Assembly: GCF_011300215.1 (NCBI RefSeq) | Contig: NZ_CP049866.1 | Coordinates: 930,001-994,000 of the forward strand | Length of the DNA: 64,000 nucleotides | Origin: Nocardioides piscis | GTDB lineage: Bacteria > Actinomycetota > Actinomycetes > Propionibacteriales > Nocardioidaceae | Reading direction: 5' to 3' | Part shown: positions 33,846 to 43,164 of the stretch, in pieces | Numbering within the stretch: the stretch's first letter is position 1 | Layout: each line of letters begins with the position of its first letter | Program-made: the position numbers and the translations under genes | The notes under the pieces: generated by a model | Databases searched by the model: none | Seen by the model: the letters and a program-made list of their open reading frames with translations, nothing else | Told to the model about the DNA's origin: nothing

Positions 33846-35842
33846 TCGGCCGCCTCCACCACGATCAGCGTCGCACCGAGCGCGACCTGCTGGCCGACGA
33901 CGACGTCGACCTGGGCGACGGTGCCGGCGAAGGGTGCCTTGAGTGCGAGCTCCATCTTCATCGCCTCCATGGCACCCAGCGTCTCACCCTCGGCGACCTG
34001 CTGCCCGACGGTGACGAGCACGTCGAGCACCGTGCCCGGCATCGGCGCGAGGATGGTCCCGTCGCCAGCGGCCGGTCCGTGGTCGGCGAAGGCGTCGGGG
34101 CGCTCGAGGACGAACCGCTGTCCACGGTGGGACACCTCGATCACGTGCCGCTGCGCGTTGACCACTGCGCGCTCGTCGTGTCCGTCGATGGAGAGTATGG
34201 CGACGTGGTCGGCCAGCTCGCGTTCGAGCACCTGACGCCTCTTTTCATCTGGCCCGTCGACCGTGCCGGCCGCGACGTCCACGACCAGCTCATGGACCTC
34301 ACCGGCGTGCTCGAGCGCGACCAGGGTCGGGGAGCTCGGGCCGGCCGAGCGCCACCCGTCGGGTGCGAACGGGTCACCGGCGACACCCGCGAACCGTGGA
34401 CTGGCAAGGGCCGCATCGACCCAGGCCGCCAGCACCAGGGGCACGTCCGCGCTCGGAGCAGGGACCTCGGCCCGGTCGAGCCACGCCGTGTCGATCGTCG
34501 CGTCGCGGAACTCGTCACTGGCTGCCAGCGCGCGCACGAACCCCATGTTGGTGGTCAGGCCGAGCACGGCCGACCCGTCGAGGGCGTCGAGGAGTCGCGC
34601 GCGCGCCGTCTCGCGGTCCTCGCCCCAGGCGATCACCTTGCCGAGCATCGGGTCGAAGCTGGTGCTGACGACCTGGCCGGACTCGAGGGCATGGTCGACG
34701 CGTGCCGAGCCGGACCAGCGCACCAGGTCTGCGCGACCGGCCTGCGGCAGGAACCCGTTGAACGAGTCCTCGGCATAGATCCGCGCCTCGATCGCGTGGC
34801 CCGCGACCGTGACGTCGTCCTGGCCGAAACCGAGCGTCTCGCCGGCAGCGACTCGCAGCTGGAGCTCGACCAGGTCGAGCTTGTCTCCCCGGACCCTCAC
34901 GACCTCCTCGGTGACCGGGTGCTCGACCTGGAGCCGGGTGTTCATCTCCAGGAAGTAGACCTCACCTGAGTCACTGTCGAGCAGGAACTCCACGGTGCCG
35001 GCGTTGGTGTAGCCCACGGCCCGCGCGAGGTCGACCGCGCTGGTGGTGACGACGTCGCGCTGGGCGTCGGTGATCGTCGGGGCGGGTGCCTCCTCGAGCA
35101 CCTTCTGGTGGCGTCGCTGGGTCGAGCAGTCACGCTCGAAGAGGTGGACCACGTTGCCGTGGTGGTCGGCGATGACCTGCACCTCGATGTGGCGGCCGCG
35201 CTCGACATACTTCTCGATCAGGATCGTGTCGTCACCGAACGCCGAGAGCGCCTCGCGCTTCGCCGCCGCCAGCGCGGCGTCGAAGTCGCCGGCGCCGCGC
35301 ACGATCCGCATGCCTTTGCCGCCGCCGCCGGCCGCGGCCTTGACGAGGACGGGATAGTGCATCGGTTTCGTGACAGGCGCCAGGGCGCCTTCCTCAACCT
35401 CCGACGGCAGCTCGTAGGACGGGGCGCCTTCCTCAACCTCCGACGGCAGCTCGTGGGACGGCACCACCGGCACCCCCGCGGCGATCGCGATGTCACGAGC
35501 GGCGTCCTTCTTGCCCATCGCGTCCATCACGTCGGCGCTCGGGCCGACCAGGCGGACACCGTCGGCGCCCTCGATCGCTCGCGCGAACGCCGAGCGCTCG
35601 GACAGGAAGCCATAGCCGGGATGGATGGCGTCGGCACCGACGTCGCGGGCGACGCCGACGATCGCGTCGATGTCGAGATAGCTCGACACCTCGACCGCCT
35701 CGTCGGCCGTGCGCACGTGGGGTGCGTCCCGGTCGGCAGCGGTGAACACGGCGACGGTGCGCAGGCCCATCGACGTGGCCGTGCGCATGATCCGCAGCGC
35801 GATCTCGCCGCGGTTGGCGACGAGGAGCTTGTCCATGTCCAT
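33842..35842 (-). CDS. Acyl-CoA carboxylase alpha subunit (biotin carboxylase plus BCCP), probably methylcrotonyl-CoA type
   Basis: About 666 residues. Biotin carboxylase domain from LLVANRGEIALRIMRT, through the ATP-grasp loop KAAAGGGGKGMRIV, FLEMNTRLQVEHPVTEEV; then a linker and a biotinyl domain at the C-terminus with the biotin attachment motif EAMKM near 620-630. It carboxylates biotin, which the beta subunit uses to carboxylate the CoA ester. Between AAGVPVVPS and MHYPVLVK there is a foreign-looking insertion of about 31 residues in which a 13-residue unit (ELPSEVEEGAPSY type) occurs twice; the DNA is a 39-bp tandem repeat on a palindromic element (35364-35460). The start could be 35851 (GTGA overlap), 35848 or 35842. 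Confidence 0.92.
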   Translation of the reverse strand: MDMDKLLVANRGEIALRIMRTATSMGLRTVAVFTAADRDAPHVRTADEAVEVSSYLDIDAIVGVARDVGADAIHPGYGFLSERSAFARAIEGADGVRLVGPSADVMDAMGKKDAARDIAIAAGVPVVPSHELPSEVEEGAPSYELPSEVEEGALAPVTKPMHYPVLVKAAAGGGGKGMRIVRGAGDFDAALAAAKREALSAFGDDTILIEKYVERGRHIEVQVIADHHGNVVHLFERDCSTQRRHQKVLEEAPAPTITDAQRDVVTTSAVDLARAVGYTNAGTVEFLLDSDSGEVYFLEMNTRLQVEHPVTEEVVRVRGDKLDLVELQLRVAAGETLGFGQDDVTVAGHAIEARIYAEDSFNGFLPQAGRADLVRWSGSARVDHALESGQVVSTSFDPMLGKVIAWGEDRETARARLLDALDGSAVLGLTTNMGFVRALAASDEFRDATIDTAWLDRAEVPAPSADVPLVLAAWVDAALASPRFAGVAGDPFAPDGWRSAGPSSPTLVALEHAGEVHELVVDVAAGTVDGPDEKRRQVLERELADHVAILSIDGHDERAVVNAQRHVIEVSHRGQRFVLERPDAFADHGPAAGDGTILAPMPGTVLDVLVTVGQQVAEGETLGAMEAMKMELALKAPFAGTVAQVDVVVGQQVALGATLIVVEAAE
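35364..35460. repeat. Palindromic repeat element and 39-bp tandem duplication inside the carboxylase alpha gene
   Basis: The element (35364-35404) begins GGTTTCGTGAC and ends TCCTCAACC-CCGA around a palindromic core AGGCGCC-AG-GGCGCCT. The part 35383-35421 is repeated at 35422-35460 with one mismatch, adding 13 codons in frame. The same element type occurs at 36621-36660 in the beta-subunit gene. Confidence 0.8.
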
Positions 35843-35847
35843 GGTCA

Positions 35848-37449
<1,602 letters not shown>

Positions 37450-37455
37450 CAACGC

Positions 37456-37461
37456 AGGTTA
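37456..37461 (-). promoter_or_regulatory. -10 box (TAACCT) of the carboxylase beta gene
   Basis: Six bases before GTG 37449 and inside the palindromic operator at 37457-37474. Confidence 0.6.
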
Positions 37462-37474
37462 GCGATCGTTAACC
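37457..37474 (-). promoter_or_regulatory. 18-bp palindromic operator over the carboxylase beta promoter
   Basis: GGTTAGCGATCGTTAACC is palindromic at all but one base pair. It contains the TAACCT -10 box of the carboxylase beta gene and overlaps the stop codon of the upstream TetR gene. A near-identical palindrome sits over the second TetR promoter at 38414-38431. Confidence 0.75.
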
Positions 37475-38131
37475 ACGCGCGTCTACATCGCCCCGGTGCC
37501 GGGACGCCGCAGCCTGCAGGTGTCGCCGGAGGATGTCGGTGACCTTGTCCGGCGTGACCCGGACGTGACGCCGGTCAGGGTCCTCGGTCGCCAACCCCGG
37601 CACCAGTGCCGTCAGCCCGATCAACAACACCCACAGATCCTGGGCTTCCTCCTCGAGCGCGGCCACGGGGACCCCCGCCTCGCTCAGCGCCGTTGCGCAG
37701 ACTTCTCGCAGCCGCGCGTGGTGTGAGCCAACCGCATCTGCGACGTCCACGTCGTGCTGGGCCAGGGCCAAGAAGCTCAGCTGGACGCCGACCAGGAGCT
37801 GCCAGCCCTCGGGAAGTGTCAGATAAGTCGCCAAGAGCTCAGCCGCCCGCTCGGCACCGAGAGGCTCAAGCGGTGCCTGCCCCACGAAGTCTCGGCGACG
37901 CACGGACAAGAGCCCCTCCAGGTCGCGCAGCTGTGTATCGGTGACGAGCCCGTAGGTGCAGGCCAGGAGAAGGCTCTTCGTGTCGTAGTAGTGCCGCATG
38001 AACCCCACGCTGCAGCCGGCCTCCGCAGCGGCGGCTCGCACCGTCAGCGCGTGCATTCCACCGCGATCGATCACGCGGGCCACCGCCCAGTAAAGGGGAA
38101 CGCCTGCGAAGTCATGCCCTCGGTTTGCCAT
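37469..38131 (-). CDS. TetR family transcriptional regulator (upstream of the carboxylase operon)
   Basis: A 220-residue regulator. The helix-turn-helix is near residues 27-50 (LTVRAAAAEAGCSVGFMRHYY), followed by the usual linker YDTKSLLLACTYGLV; the ligand-binding C-terminal domain starts near 60. It lies 19 bases before the carboxylase beta start and may be co-transcribed with it. Either this protein or the divergent TetR at 38441 could bind the paired palindromic sites. Both candidates are plausible local repressors, and the sequence does not decide between them. Confidence 0.85.
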   Translation of the reverse strand: MANRGHDFAGVPLYWAVARVIDRGGMHALTVRAAAAEAGCSVGFMRHYYDTKSLLLACTYGLVTDTQLRDLEGLLSVRRRDFVGQAPLEPLGAERAAELLATYLTLPEGWQLLVGVQLSFLALAQHDVDVADAVGSHHARLREVCATALSEAGVPVAALEEEAQDLWVLLIGLTALVPGLATEDPDRRHVRVTPDKVTDILRRHLQAAASRHRGDVDARG

Positions 38132-38413
38132 GGCGATTTTCTAACCGAGGATGCGACCCCGGCCTCGTCGTTCATCCCCAGGCCAGCGGGTGGCCGGCGA
38201 CACGCCTGTGCGGAAAATGCGTCCCTCTAGGCCCCCGTCACGACACACGCGTACGGAGAACTCACCGCGTCCGGGCCCGGCTGTGACACGGCCGTACCGA
38301 ACTTCAACACGGCGGTGTCGCCTTCCGCTCGGAGCGGGGTCCGATCTCCGTACACGCGTGTCAGCCTCCACGCCGTTGCCGCGAGATCTCCCGCACAGGT
38401 GTGTCACGGCCCC

Positions 38414-38431
38414 GGTTAGCGAGCGCTAACC
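38414..38431 (+). promoter_or_regulatory. 18-bp palindromic operator over the second TetR promoter
   Basis: GGTTAGCGAGCGCTAACC, a near-perfect palindrome that contains most of the TAACCT -10 box (38427-38432) and lies 9 bases before ATG 38441. It differs from the site at 37457-37474 at two positions, which suggests autoregulation and control of the carboxylase operon by the same TetR. Confidence 0.75.
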
Positions 38432-38432
38432 T
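38427..38432 (+). promoter_or_regulatory. -10 box (TAACCT) of the second TetR gene
   Basis: Eight bases before ATG 38441 and overlapping the operator at 38414-38431. Confidence 0.6.
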
Positions 38433-38440
38433 TGCTCGCC

Positions 38441-38992
38441 ATGAGCTCGCGCCGCAGCCAGATCCTCGACATCGCGGCCGACCTGTTCGCCAGCCGCGGG
38501 TTCCACGGCGTCTCCGTGGCCGAGCTGGGAAACGCCTGCGGCATCTCCGGGCCGGCCCTCTACAAGCACTTCGCGAGCAAGGACGCGATGCTCGCCGAGA
38601 TGCTGGTCTCCATCAGCGAGACGCTGCTCGAGGAGGGCACGGCGCGGTCCGCGGCAGCGGCCGACGCCCGCGGGGCCGTCGAGGCACTGGTCGAGTGGCA
38701 CATCGAGTTCGCCCTCGGCCACCGGGCGCTCATCGTCGTACAGGACCGGGACTGGTCGTCGCTGCCACCCGAGGCGCGCGAGCGGGTGCGCCTCCTCCAG
38801 CGTGCGTATGTCGATGTGTGGGCCACCCGGCTGGCCGAGCTCCACCGCGACCTCCCCGTCGATCGGGCCAGGGCGATGGCGCACGCCGCCTTCGGCCTGC
38901 TCAACTCCACCCCCCACAGCGGACTCATCCCCGACCCGCAGCTGCACGACCTGCTGCGGGAGATGGCCCTCGGGTCGTTGCTTCCGGCCTAG
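38441..38992 (+). CDS. TetR family transcriptional regulator (likely repressor of the carboxylase operon)
   Basis: A 183-residue regulator. The helix-turn-helix is near residues 22-45 (VSVAELGNACGISGPALYKHFASKDAML), the C-terminal domain (EALVEWHIEFALGHRALIVVQDRDWSSLPPE and following) is of the type seen in actinobacterial regulators next to acyl-CoA genes. It is divergent from the carboxylase operon. Its own promoter and that of the carboxylase carry nearly identical palindromes over the -10 box, the standard layout for an autoregulated repressor lifted by an acyl-CoA or similar ligand. ATG 38441 is preferred over 38432 by promoter spacing. Confidence 0.88.
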   Translation: MSSRRSQILDIAADLFASRGFHGVSVAELGNACGISGPALYKHFASKDAMLAEMLVSISETLLEEGTARSAAAADARGAVEALVEWHIEFALGHRALIVVQDRDWSSLPPEARERVRLLQRAYVDVWATRLAELHRDLPVDRARAMAHAAFGLLNSTPHSGLIPDPQLHDLLREMALGSLLPA

Positions 38993-39011
38993 ACCCCGGC
39001 CGTCCTGCCCC

Positions 39012-39683
39012 TCACTCCTGCTCTGCTGGACGGTCGGGCAGCTGCGCCAGCTCGCGGGCGGCGCGCAGCGCCGCCTCCTCGGCGATCGCCAGGTCGTCCA
39101 CGACCGCGCCGCCCGGGCCGGCACCGGCGTGCTCGTCGAGGGCGTGCAGCCGGGCCAGCAGCTCGTCGCGGGCCAGGCCACGGAGCTGGAGCAGCACGAA
39201 CGGGTCGCGCTGGGTCAGCCACGCCACCTGCGTCAGCACGGCCAGGGCGTGCGGGCAGGGGTCGAGCCAGCTCTCGCACGTGCAGGTCGTGCCGAGCTCA
39301 CCGCCATAGGGCAGCAGCTCGACGCCCGCCTCCTCCATCGCCTCGACCAGCGAGTGGGGCAGCTCGCCCGACATCAGCGCCGCGATGCGACCGGCCTCGG
39401 CGGCCACCAGCTCCACGAGCACCGACTGGTCGTCGCTGCCCAGCAGCGGCACGCTCCCGGTGACGGTGAAGGCGTCATCGCCGTCGAAGACCGCCGCGAC
39501 GAACGAGCCGTCACCGACGGTGATCGCGCCCACGTCACCGGCGCGGGCGTGGCGACGCCCGCGCTTGAGCTCGGGGGCCGAGAAGGCGAGCTCCTCGACC
39601 GCGCGGAGGAACGCCTTGCTCCACCACGTGCCGCCGACGCCACCTCGTCGGGGCGGCAGCCGCGGGTGGATGACGGTGGCCAT
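39012..39683 (-). CDS. SWIM zinc-finger domain protein
   Basis: A 223-residue protein with the SWIM metal-binding motif CTCESWLDPCPHALAVL (Cys-x-Cys, then Cys-x-His) near residues 133-150, and an N-terminal TWWSKAFLRAVEELAF segment that is typical of the small partner of bacterial SNF2 helicases. SWIM domains bind DNA or protein. It starts 31 bases after the stop of the SNF2 gene, and the two families travel together in many actinobacteria, which supports a complex on DNA. Confidence 0.88.
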   Translation of the reverse strand: MATVIHPRLPPRRGGVGGTWWSKAFLRAVEELAFSAPELKRGRRHARAGDVGAITVGDGSFVAAVFDGDDAFTVTGSVPLLGSDDQSVLVELVAAEAGRIAALMSGELPHSLVEAMEEAGVELLPYGGELGTTCTCESWLDPCPHALAVLTQVAWLTQRDPFVLLQLRGLARDELLARLHALDEHAGAGPGGAVVDDLAIAEEAALRAARELAQLPDRPAEQE

Positions 39684-39714
39684 CAGCGGGCCGTCATCCG
39701 GTCATCGGCCGGCA

Positions 39715-42465
39715 TCACTGCCGCCGCAGCTCGACGAGGTCGCGCAGGTCGTCGTTGCTCAGCTCGGTCAGCGCCGTCTCGCCCCGCGCGAGCACGGAGT
39801 CGGCCAGCGCCTTCTTGCGGTTGAGCAGCTCGGCGATCTTCTCCTCGATCGTGCCCTGGGTGACGAAGCGGTGCACCTGCACCGGCTTGGTCTGGCCGAT
39901 CCGATAGGCGCGGTCGGTCGCCTGGTCCTCGACGGCGGGGTTCCACCAGCGGTCGACGTGGATGACGTGGTCGGCTCGGGTGAGGTTGAGCCCCGTGCCG
40001 CCCGCCTTCAGCGACAGCAGGAAGACGGGCGTCTCACCGGCCTGGAAGCGCGCCACCATCCGTTCGCGCTCGGCGACCGGGGTGCCGCCGTGGAGGAACT
40101 GGTGGGAGATCCCCGCCCGGGTGAGGTGCTGCTCGAGGAGGCGGGCCATCGCGACGTATTGGGTGAACAGCAGGACGGCCCCGTCCTCGGCCAGCACCGT
40201 GCCGACCAGCTCGTCGAGCAGGTCGAGCTTCTCGGAGCGGCCGGCGAGCTTGGGGTTGGCCTGCTTCAAGAAGTGGGCCGGGTGGTTGCAGATCTGCTTC
40301 AGCCCGGTCAGCAGCCCGAGCACGAGCCCGCGGCGGGTGTCCTCGTCGGCCTCCTCGATCCGGCGCATGCAGTCGCGGACGTAGGTCTCGTAGAGGACGA
40401 CCTGCTCCCGGGTCAGCCCGAGCAGGTGGTCGGTCTCGGTCTTGGGCGGCAGCTCGGGTGCGATGCCGGGGTCGGACTTGCGACGCCGCAGCAGGAACGG
40501 ACCGATCAGGTCGGCGAACTGGCGGGTGACGCCCTCGTCGACGCCCGCCTCGATGGGCGCGGCCCACACCTTGCGGAAGGCGTTGCGCGACCCGAGCAGC
40601 CCCGGGATCGCCCAGTCGAGGATCGCCCACAGCTCGGTCAGGTTGTTCTCCACCGGGGTGCCGGTCAGGGCGACCCGTGCCGCGCTCGGGATCGTCCGCA
40701 GCGCCTTCGACGTCGAGGACATCGCGTTCTTGACGTGCTGGGCCTCGTCAGCCACGACGAGGTCCCACCGCACCTCGGCCAGCGCTGCGGCATCGCGGCG
40801 CATGGTGCCGTAGGTCGTCAGCACGAACCCACCGCCCCCGACAAGCGCTCCCCCGCCCACTCCCTCCAGCGACCTGGTCGACCCGTGGAATCGGCGCACC
40901 GGCACACCCGGCGCGAACCGACGGATCTCGGCCTCCCAGTTGCCGAGCAGCGACGCCGGGCACACGACGAGCGTCGGACCGCCGCCGTCGCCCCCGGAGA
41001 GCGACGCCCTGTGCAGGTGGAGCGCGATCACCTGCACCGTCTTGCCGAGCCCCATGTCGTCAGCCAGGCAGGCACCGAGTCCGAGATCGGTCAGCTCGGC
41101 CAGCCAGGTCAGCCCCTGGCGCTGGTAGTCGCGCAGGGTGGCCGTCAACGCCTCCGGCACCGCGACGGGCTCGCGTGTCCCGGCGGTCTGCAACCGGTCG
41201 CGCACCCGGAGCAGTGAGGCGCCCACGATCGTCTCGTGCTGGACGTCGTCGACCTGCACCACGTTGGTGAGGGTCGCCGCGAGCGCGGCGGCGGGCTGGA
41301 CCGTGCGGATCAGCCGCCGCTTGGCCCGCTTGAGCATCGCGGGGTCGACGACGGTCCAGTTGTCGCGGATCTTGATGATCGGCGACGCCGCGCCGGCAAG
41401 CTGGTCCATCTCCTCCTCGGTGAGGGCGTCGCCGTGCAGCGCCAGCTGCCACTGGAAGCCGAAGAGGGCGTCGGGACCGAACAGCCCCGTCTGGAGGGCC
41501 TCCTCCCGGACGACCCCGGGCTTGCGAGCCTCGGCGAGCTGCACCTTGGCGGTGACGTCGCGGTCGAGGTTGCGTGGCCAGAAGACGTCGACCTCGACCT
41601 CCTTCAACGCCGCGATCCCCTCGTCGAGCAGGCTCACCAGCTCGTCGGTGTCGAGCGTCAGCTCGTCGGGGACGCGCAGCTCGAGCAGGCGCTCGAGCAC
41701 CGGCCAGGCGTCCGCGGCGGCACGCAGCGCGATGCTGGCGTGGGTGCGGGCCCGGTCGCCGAAGCCGTGGGAGGCGTCCGGACCGGACTCCGCCCACAAC
41801 AGCGCCGCGTCGCAGACATGGGCGGCGTTGTCGCTCGAGTGGACCTGGAGGACGAGGCGTACGGCGCCGGCGACCAGCTCCTCCTCGTCGGCCTCCACCC
41901 GGAGCGCGATCGACACCAGCTGGGGCCGGTCGTCGCCCACCCGGGCGCGCGCCCTCGCGACCCGCTCCTGCAGCCGTCGGGTGAACTCGGGGTCGGCCCC
42001 CGACGCTCCAGCGGCCTCCGCCGCCGGTCGGCCCGCTGCGGCCGGCGAGCGGCGCGTCGCGATCGGCGCGGCCCGAGGCATCGCGTCGACGACGGCTCCG
42101 AGCACCGCCCGGACGATGCCCTCGGCGGTGGCCTCGTCCAGGCCGGCATGGGAGCGGGCGCTGGCCAGCCGGACGATGCGGTCCTCGTCGTCCTGGTCGA
42201 GCGCTGCCACCTGCCACGACTGCCCGTCGGGCCCCGGGCCGAACTTGCCGGCCGCGACCAGCCGCATGCCCAGCAGGGCTGCGCCGCTCAGCAGCGCGAC
42301 GCTCGGGTGGAGGTCGTCGCGCGAGTGGGCCCGCGTGAGCACGGGCAGCGCCCCGCGGATCGGCAGCGAGATGGTCCGCCGGTCGTCGGAGAACTCCACG
42401 AGCCCGTCGCGGGGAGGCTCACCGGCGCGGAACGTCGCGGGCCCGGTCACCGGCACGAAGCTCAC
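39715..42465 (-). CDS. SNF2 family DNA-dependent ATPase/helicase
   Basis: A 916-residue protein. An N-terminal region of about 400 residues (DUF-type helical and SNF2-associated part) precedes the two RecA-like domains: motif I LADDMGLGKTVQVIAL, motif II VVADEAQHVKN (DEAQ), TGTPVENNL, and the C-terminal motifs V/VI FLLSLKAGGTGLNLTRADHVIHVDRWWNPAVEDQATDRAYRIGQ. SNF2 ATPases move along double-stranded DNA and remodel protein-DNA complexes. The GTG 42465 start follows a GGGGAGG Shine-Dalgarno. It is the first gene of the SNF2-SWIM pair; the N-terminal part is Ala/Arg-rich near 150-175. Confidence 0.92.
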   Translation of the reverse strand: MSFVPVTGPATFRAGEPPRDGLVEFSDDRRTISLPIRGALPVLTRAHSRDDLHPSVALLSGAALLGMRLVAAGKFGPGPDGQSWQVAALDQDDEDRIVRLASARSHAGLDEATAEGIVRAVLGAVVDAMPRAAPIATRRSPAAAGRPAAEAAGASGADPEFTRRLQERVARARARVGDDRPQLVSIALRVEADEEELVAGAVRLVLQVHSSDNAAHVCDAALLWAESGPDASHGFGDRARTHASIALRAAADAWPVLERLLELRVPDELTLDTDELVSLLDEGIAALKEVEVDVFWPRNLDRDVTAKVQLAEARKPGVVREEALQTGLFGPDALFGFQWQLALHGDALTEEEMDQLAGAASPIIKIRDNWTVVDPAMLKRAKRRLIRTVQPAAALAATLTNVVQVDDVQHETIVGASLLRVRDRLQTAGTREPVAVPEALTATLRDYQRQGLTWLAELTDLGLGACLADDMGLGKTVQVIALHLHRASLSGGDGGGPTLVVCPASLLGNWEAEIRRFAPGVPVRRFHGSTRSLEGVGGGALVGGGGFVLTTYGTMRRDAAALAEVRWDLVVADEAQHVKNAMSSTSKALRTIPSAARVALTGTPVENNLTELWAILDWAIPGLLGSRNAFRKVWAAPIEAGVDEGVTRQFADLIGPFLLRRRKSDPGIAPELPPKTETDHLLGLTREQVVLYETYVRDCMRRIEEADEDTRRGLVLGLLTGLKQICNHPAHFLKQANPKLAGRSEKLDLLDELVGTVLAEDGAVLLFTQYVAMARLLEQHLTRAGISHQFLHGGTPVAERERMVARFQAGETPVFLLSLKAGGTGLNLTRADHVIHVDRWWNPAVEDQATDRAYRIGQTKPVQVHRFVTQGTIEEKIAELLNRKKALADSVLARGETALTELSNDDLRDLVELRRQ

Positions 42466-42576
42466 GCGTGCACCTCCCCTTCCGGCCCCCGAGCTCCACG
42501 TCCGCGGACACGTTGGAGGCTAACGGCCGGCACCGACAGCGAGTTCCCGCAGCGTGGTTCTCGTTGGGTCGCTGGC

Positions 42577-42582
42577 TAGGCT
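42577..42582 (+). promoter_or_regulatory. -10 box (TAGGCT) of the glutathione peroxidase gene
   Basis: Seven bases before ATG 42590. Confidence 0.6.
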
Positions 42583-42589
42583 CTGGCCC

Positions 42590-43078
42590 ATGAGCCTCCT
42601 CGACGCCCCCCTCGCCCGCCTCGACGGATCCGCCGCCACGCTGCGCGACCTCACCGGCGGATCGCCGGCCCTGCTCGTCAACGTCGCGAGCAAGTGCGGC
42701 CTGACCCCGCAATACTCCACGCTCGAGCAGATCCACGAGAAGTATGCCGAGCGCGGCTTCACCGTCGTCGGCGTGCCGTGCAACCAGTTCGGTGGGCAGG
42801 AGCCCGGCAGCTCGGAGGAGATCGCGGAGTTCTGCTCGGCGACGTACGGCGTGTCCTTCCCCATGTCGGAGAAGGTCGACGTCAACGGCGACGACCGCCA
42901 CGAGGTCTATGCGCAGCTGGTCGAGACCCCCAACGAGAAGGGCGAGGCCGGCGACGTGACCTGGAACTTCGAGAAGTTCCTGATCGACGCCGACGGCTCG
43001 GTCGTGGCCCGCTTCAGCCCCGGCGTGGAGCCCGACGACACCCAGATCACCGAGCGCATCGAGTCGCTGCTGCGCTGA
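42590..43078 (+). CDS. Glutathione peroxidase family (thiol peroxidase) protein
   Basis: A 162-residue thioredoxin-fold peroxidase. Active-site parts are all present: NVASKCGLTPQY (peroxidatic Cys near 37), VPCNQFGGQEPGS (Gln and a possible resolving Cys near 65), and VTWNFEKFLID (Trp and Asn near 130). It is a non-selenium enzyme that most likely uses thioredoxin or mycothiol-linked reductants to reduce hydroperoxides. ATG 42590 is chosen because TAGGCT lies 7 bases before it and the domain starts at residue 3. Confidence 0.95.
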   Translation: MSLLDAPLARLDGSAATLRDLTGGSPALLVNVASKCGLTPQYSTLEQIHEKYAERGFTVVGVPCNQFGGQEPGSSEEIAEFCSATYGVSFPMSEKVDVNGDDRHEVYAQLVETPNEKGEAGDVTWNFEKFLIDADGSVVARFSPGVEPDDTQITERIESLLR

Positions 43079-43122
43079 GTCGGCGCGCGACACCGTCCGC
43101 GTGACGAAGGCCACCGCGATAG

Positions 43123-43149
43123 TGATTGGCTAGTTGCCACTGACAATCA
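43123..43149. promoter_or_regulatory. Possible operator upstream of the DHA2 efflux gene
   Basis: A locally AT-richer stretch with the inverted pair TGATTG (43123-43128) and CAATCA (43144-43149), and GGC/GCC inside. It lies 16-42 bases before GTG 43165. The location is where a repressor of a multidrug pump would act, but no regulator gene is adjacent. Confidence 0.3.
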
Positions 43150-43164
43150 ATATCGTCGTCGCTC

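Larger units (their letters stand above)
38132..38440. other. Intergenic region between two divergent TetR genes, with an inverted-repeat element
   Basis: This 309-base gap has no convincing gene. Around 38233-38365 there are imperfect inverted repeats: outer arms share CGTACGGAGA (38243-38252) and its complement near TCTCCGTAC (38348-38356) next to CGCGTGT blocks, with a smaller inverted pair GACACGGCCGT / ACGGCGGTGTC between. It may be another dispersed hairpin element. The right end (38414-38431) is the operator for the second TetR gene. Confidence 0.5.

Noticed and set aside
32307..34235. 642-codon plus-strand ORF opposite the sulfotransferase and HMG-CoA lyase genes
   Set aside because: Same antisense effect; no domain, no start signals, and both opposite genes are well supported.
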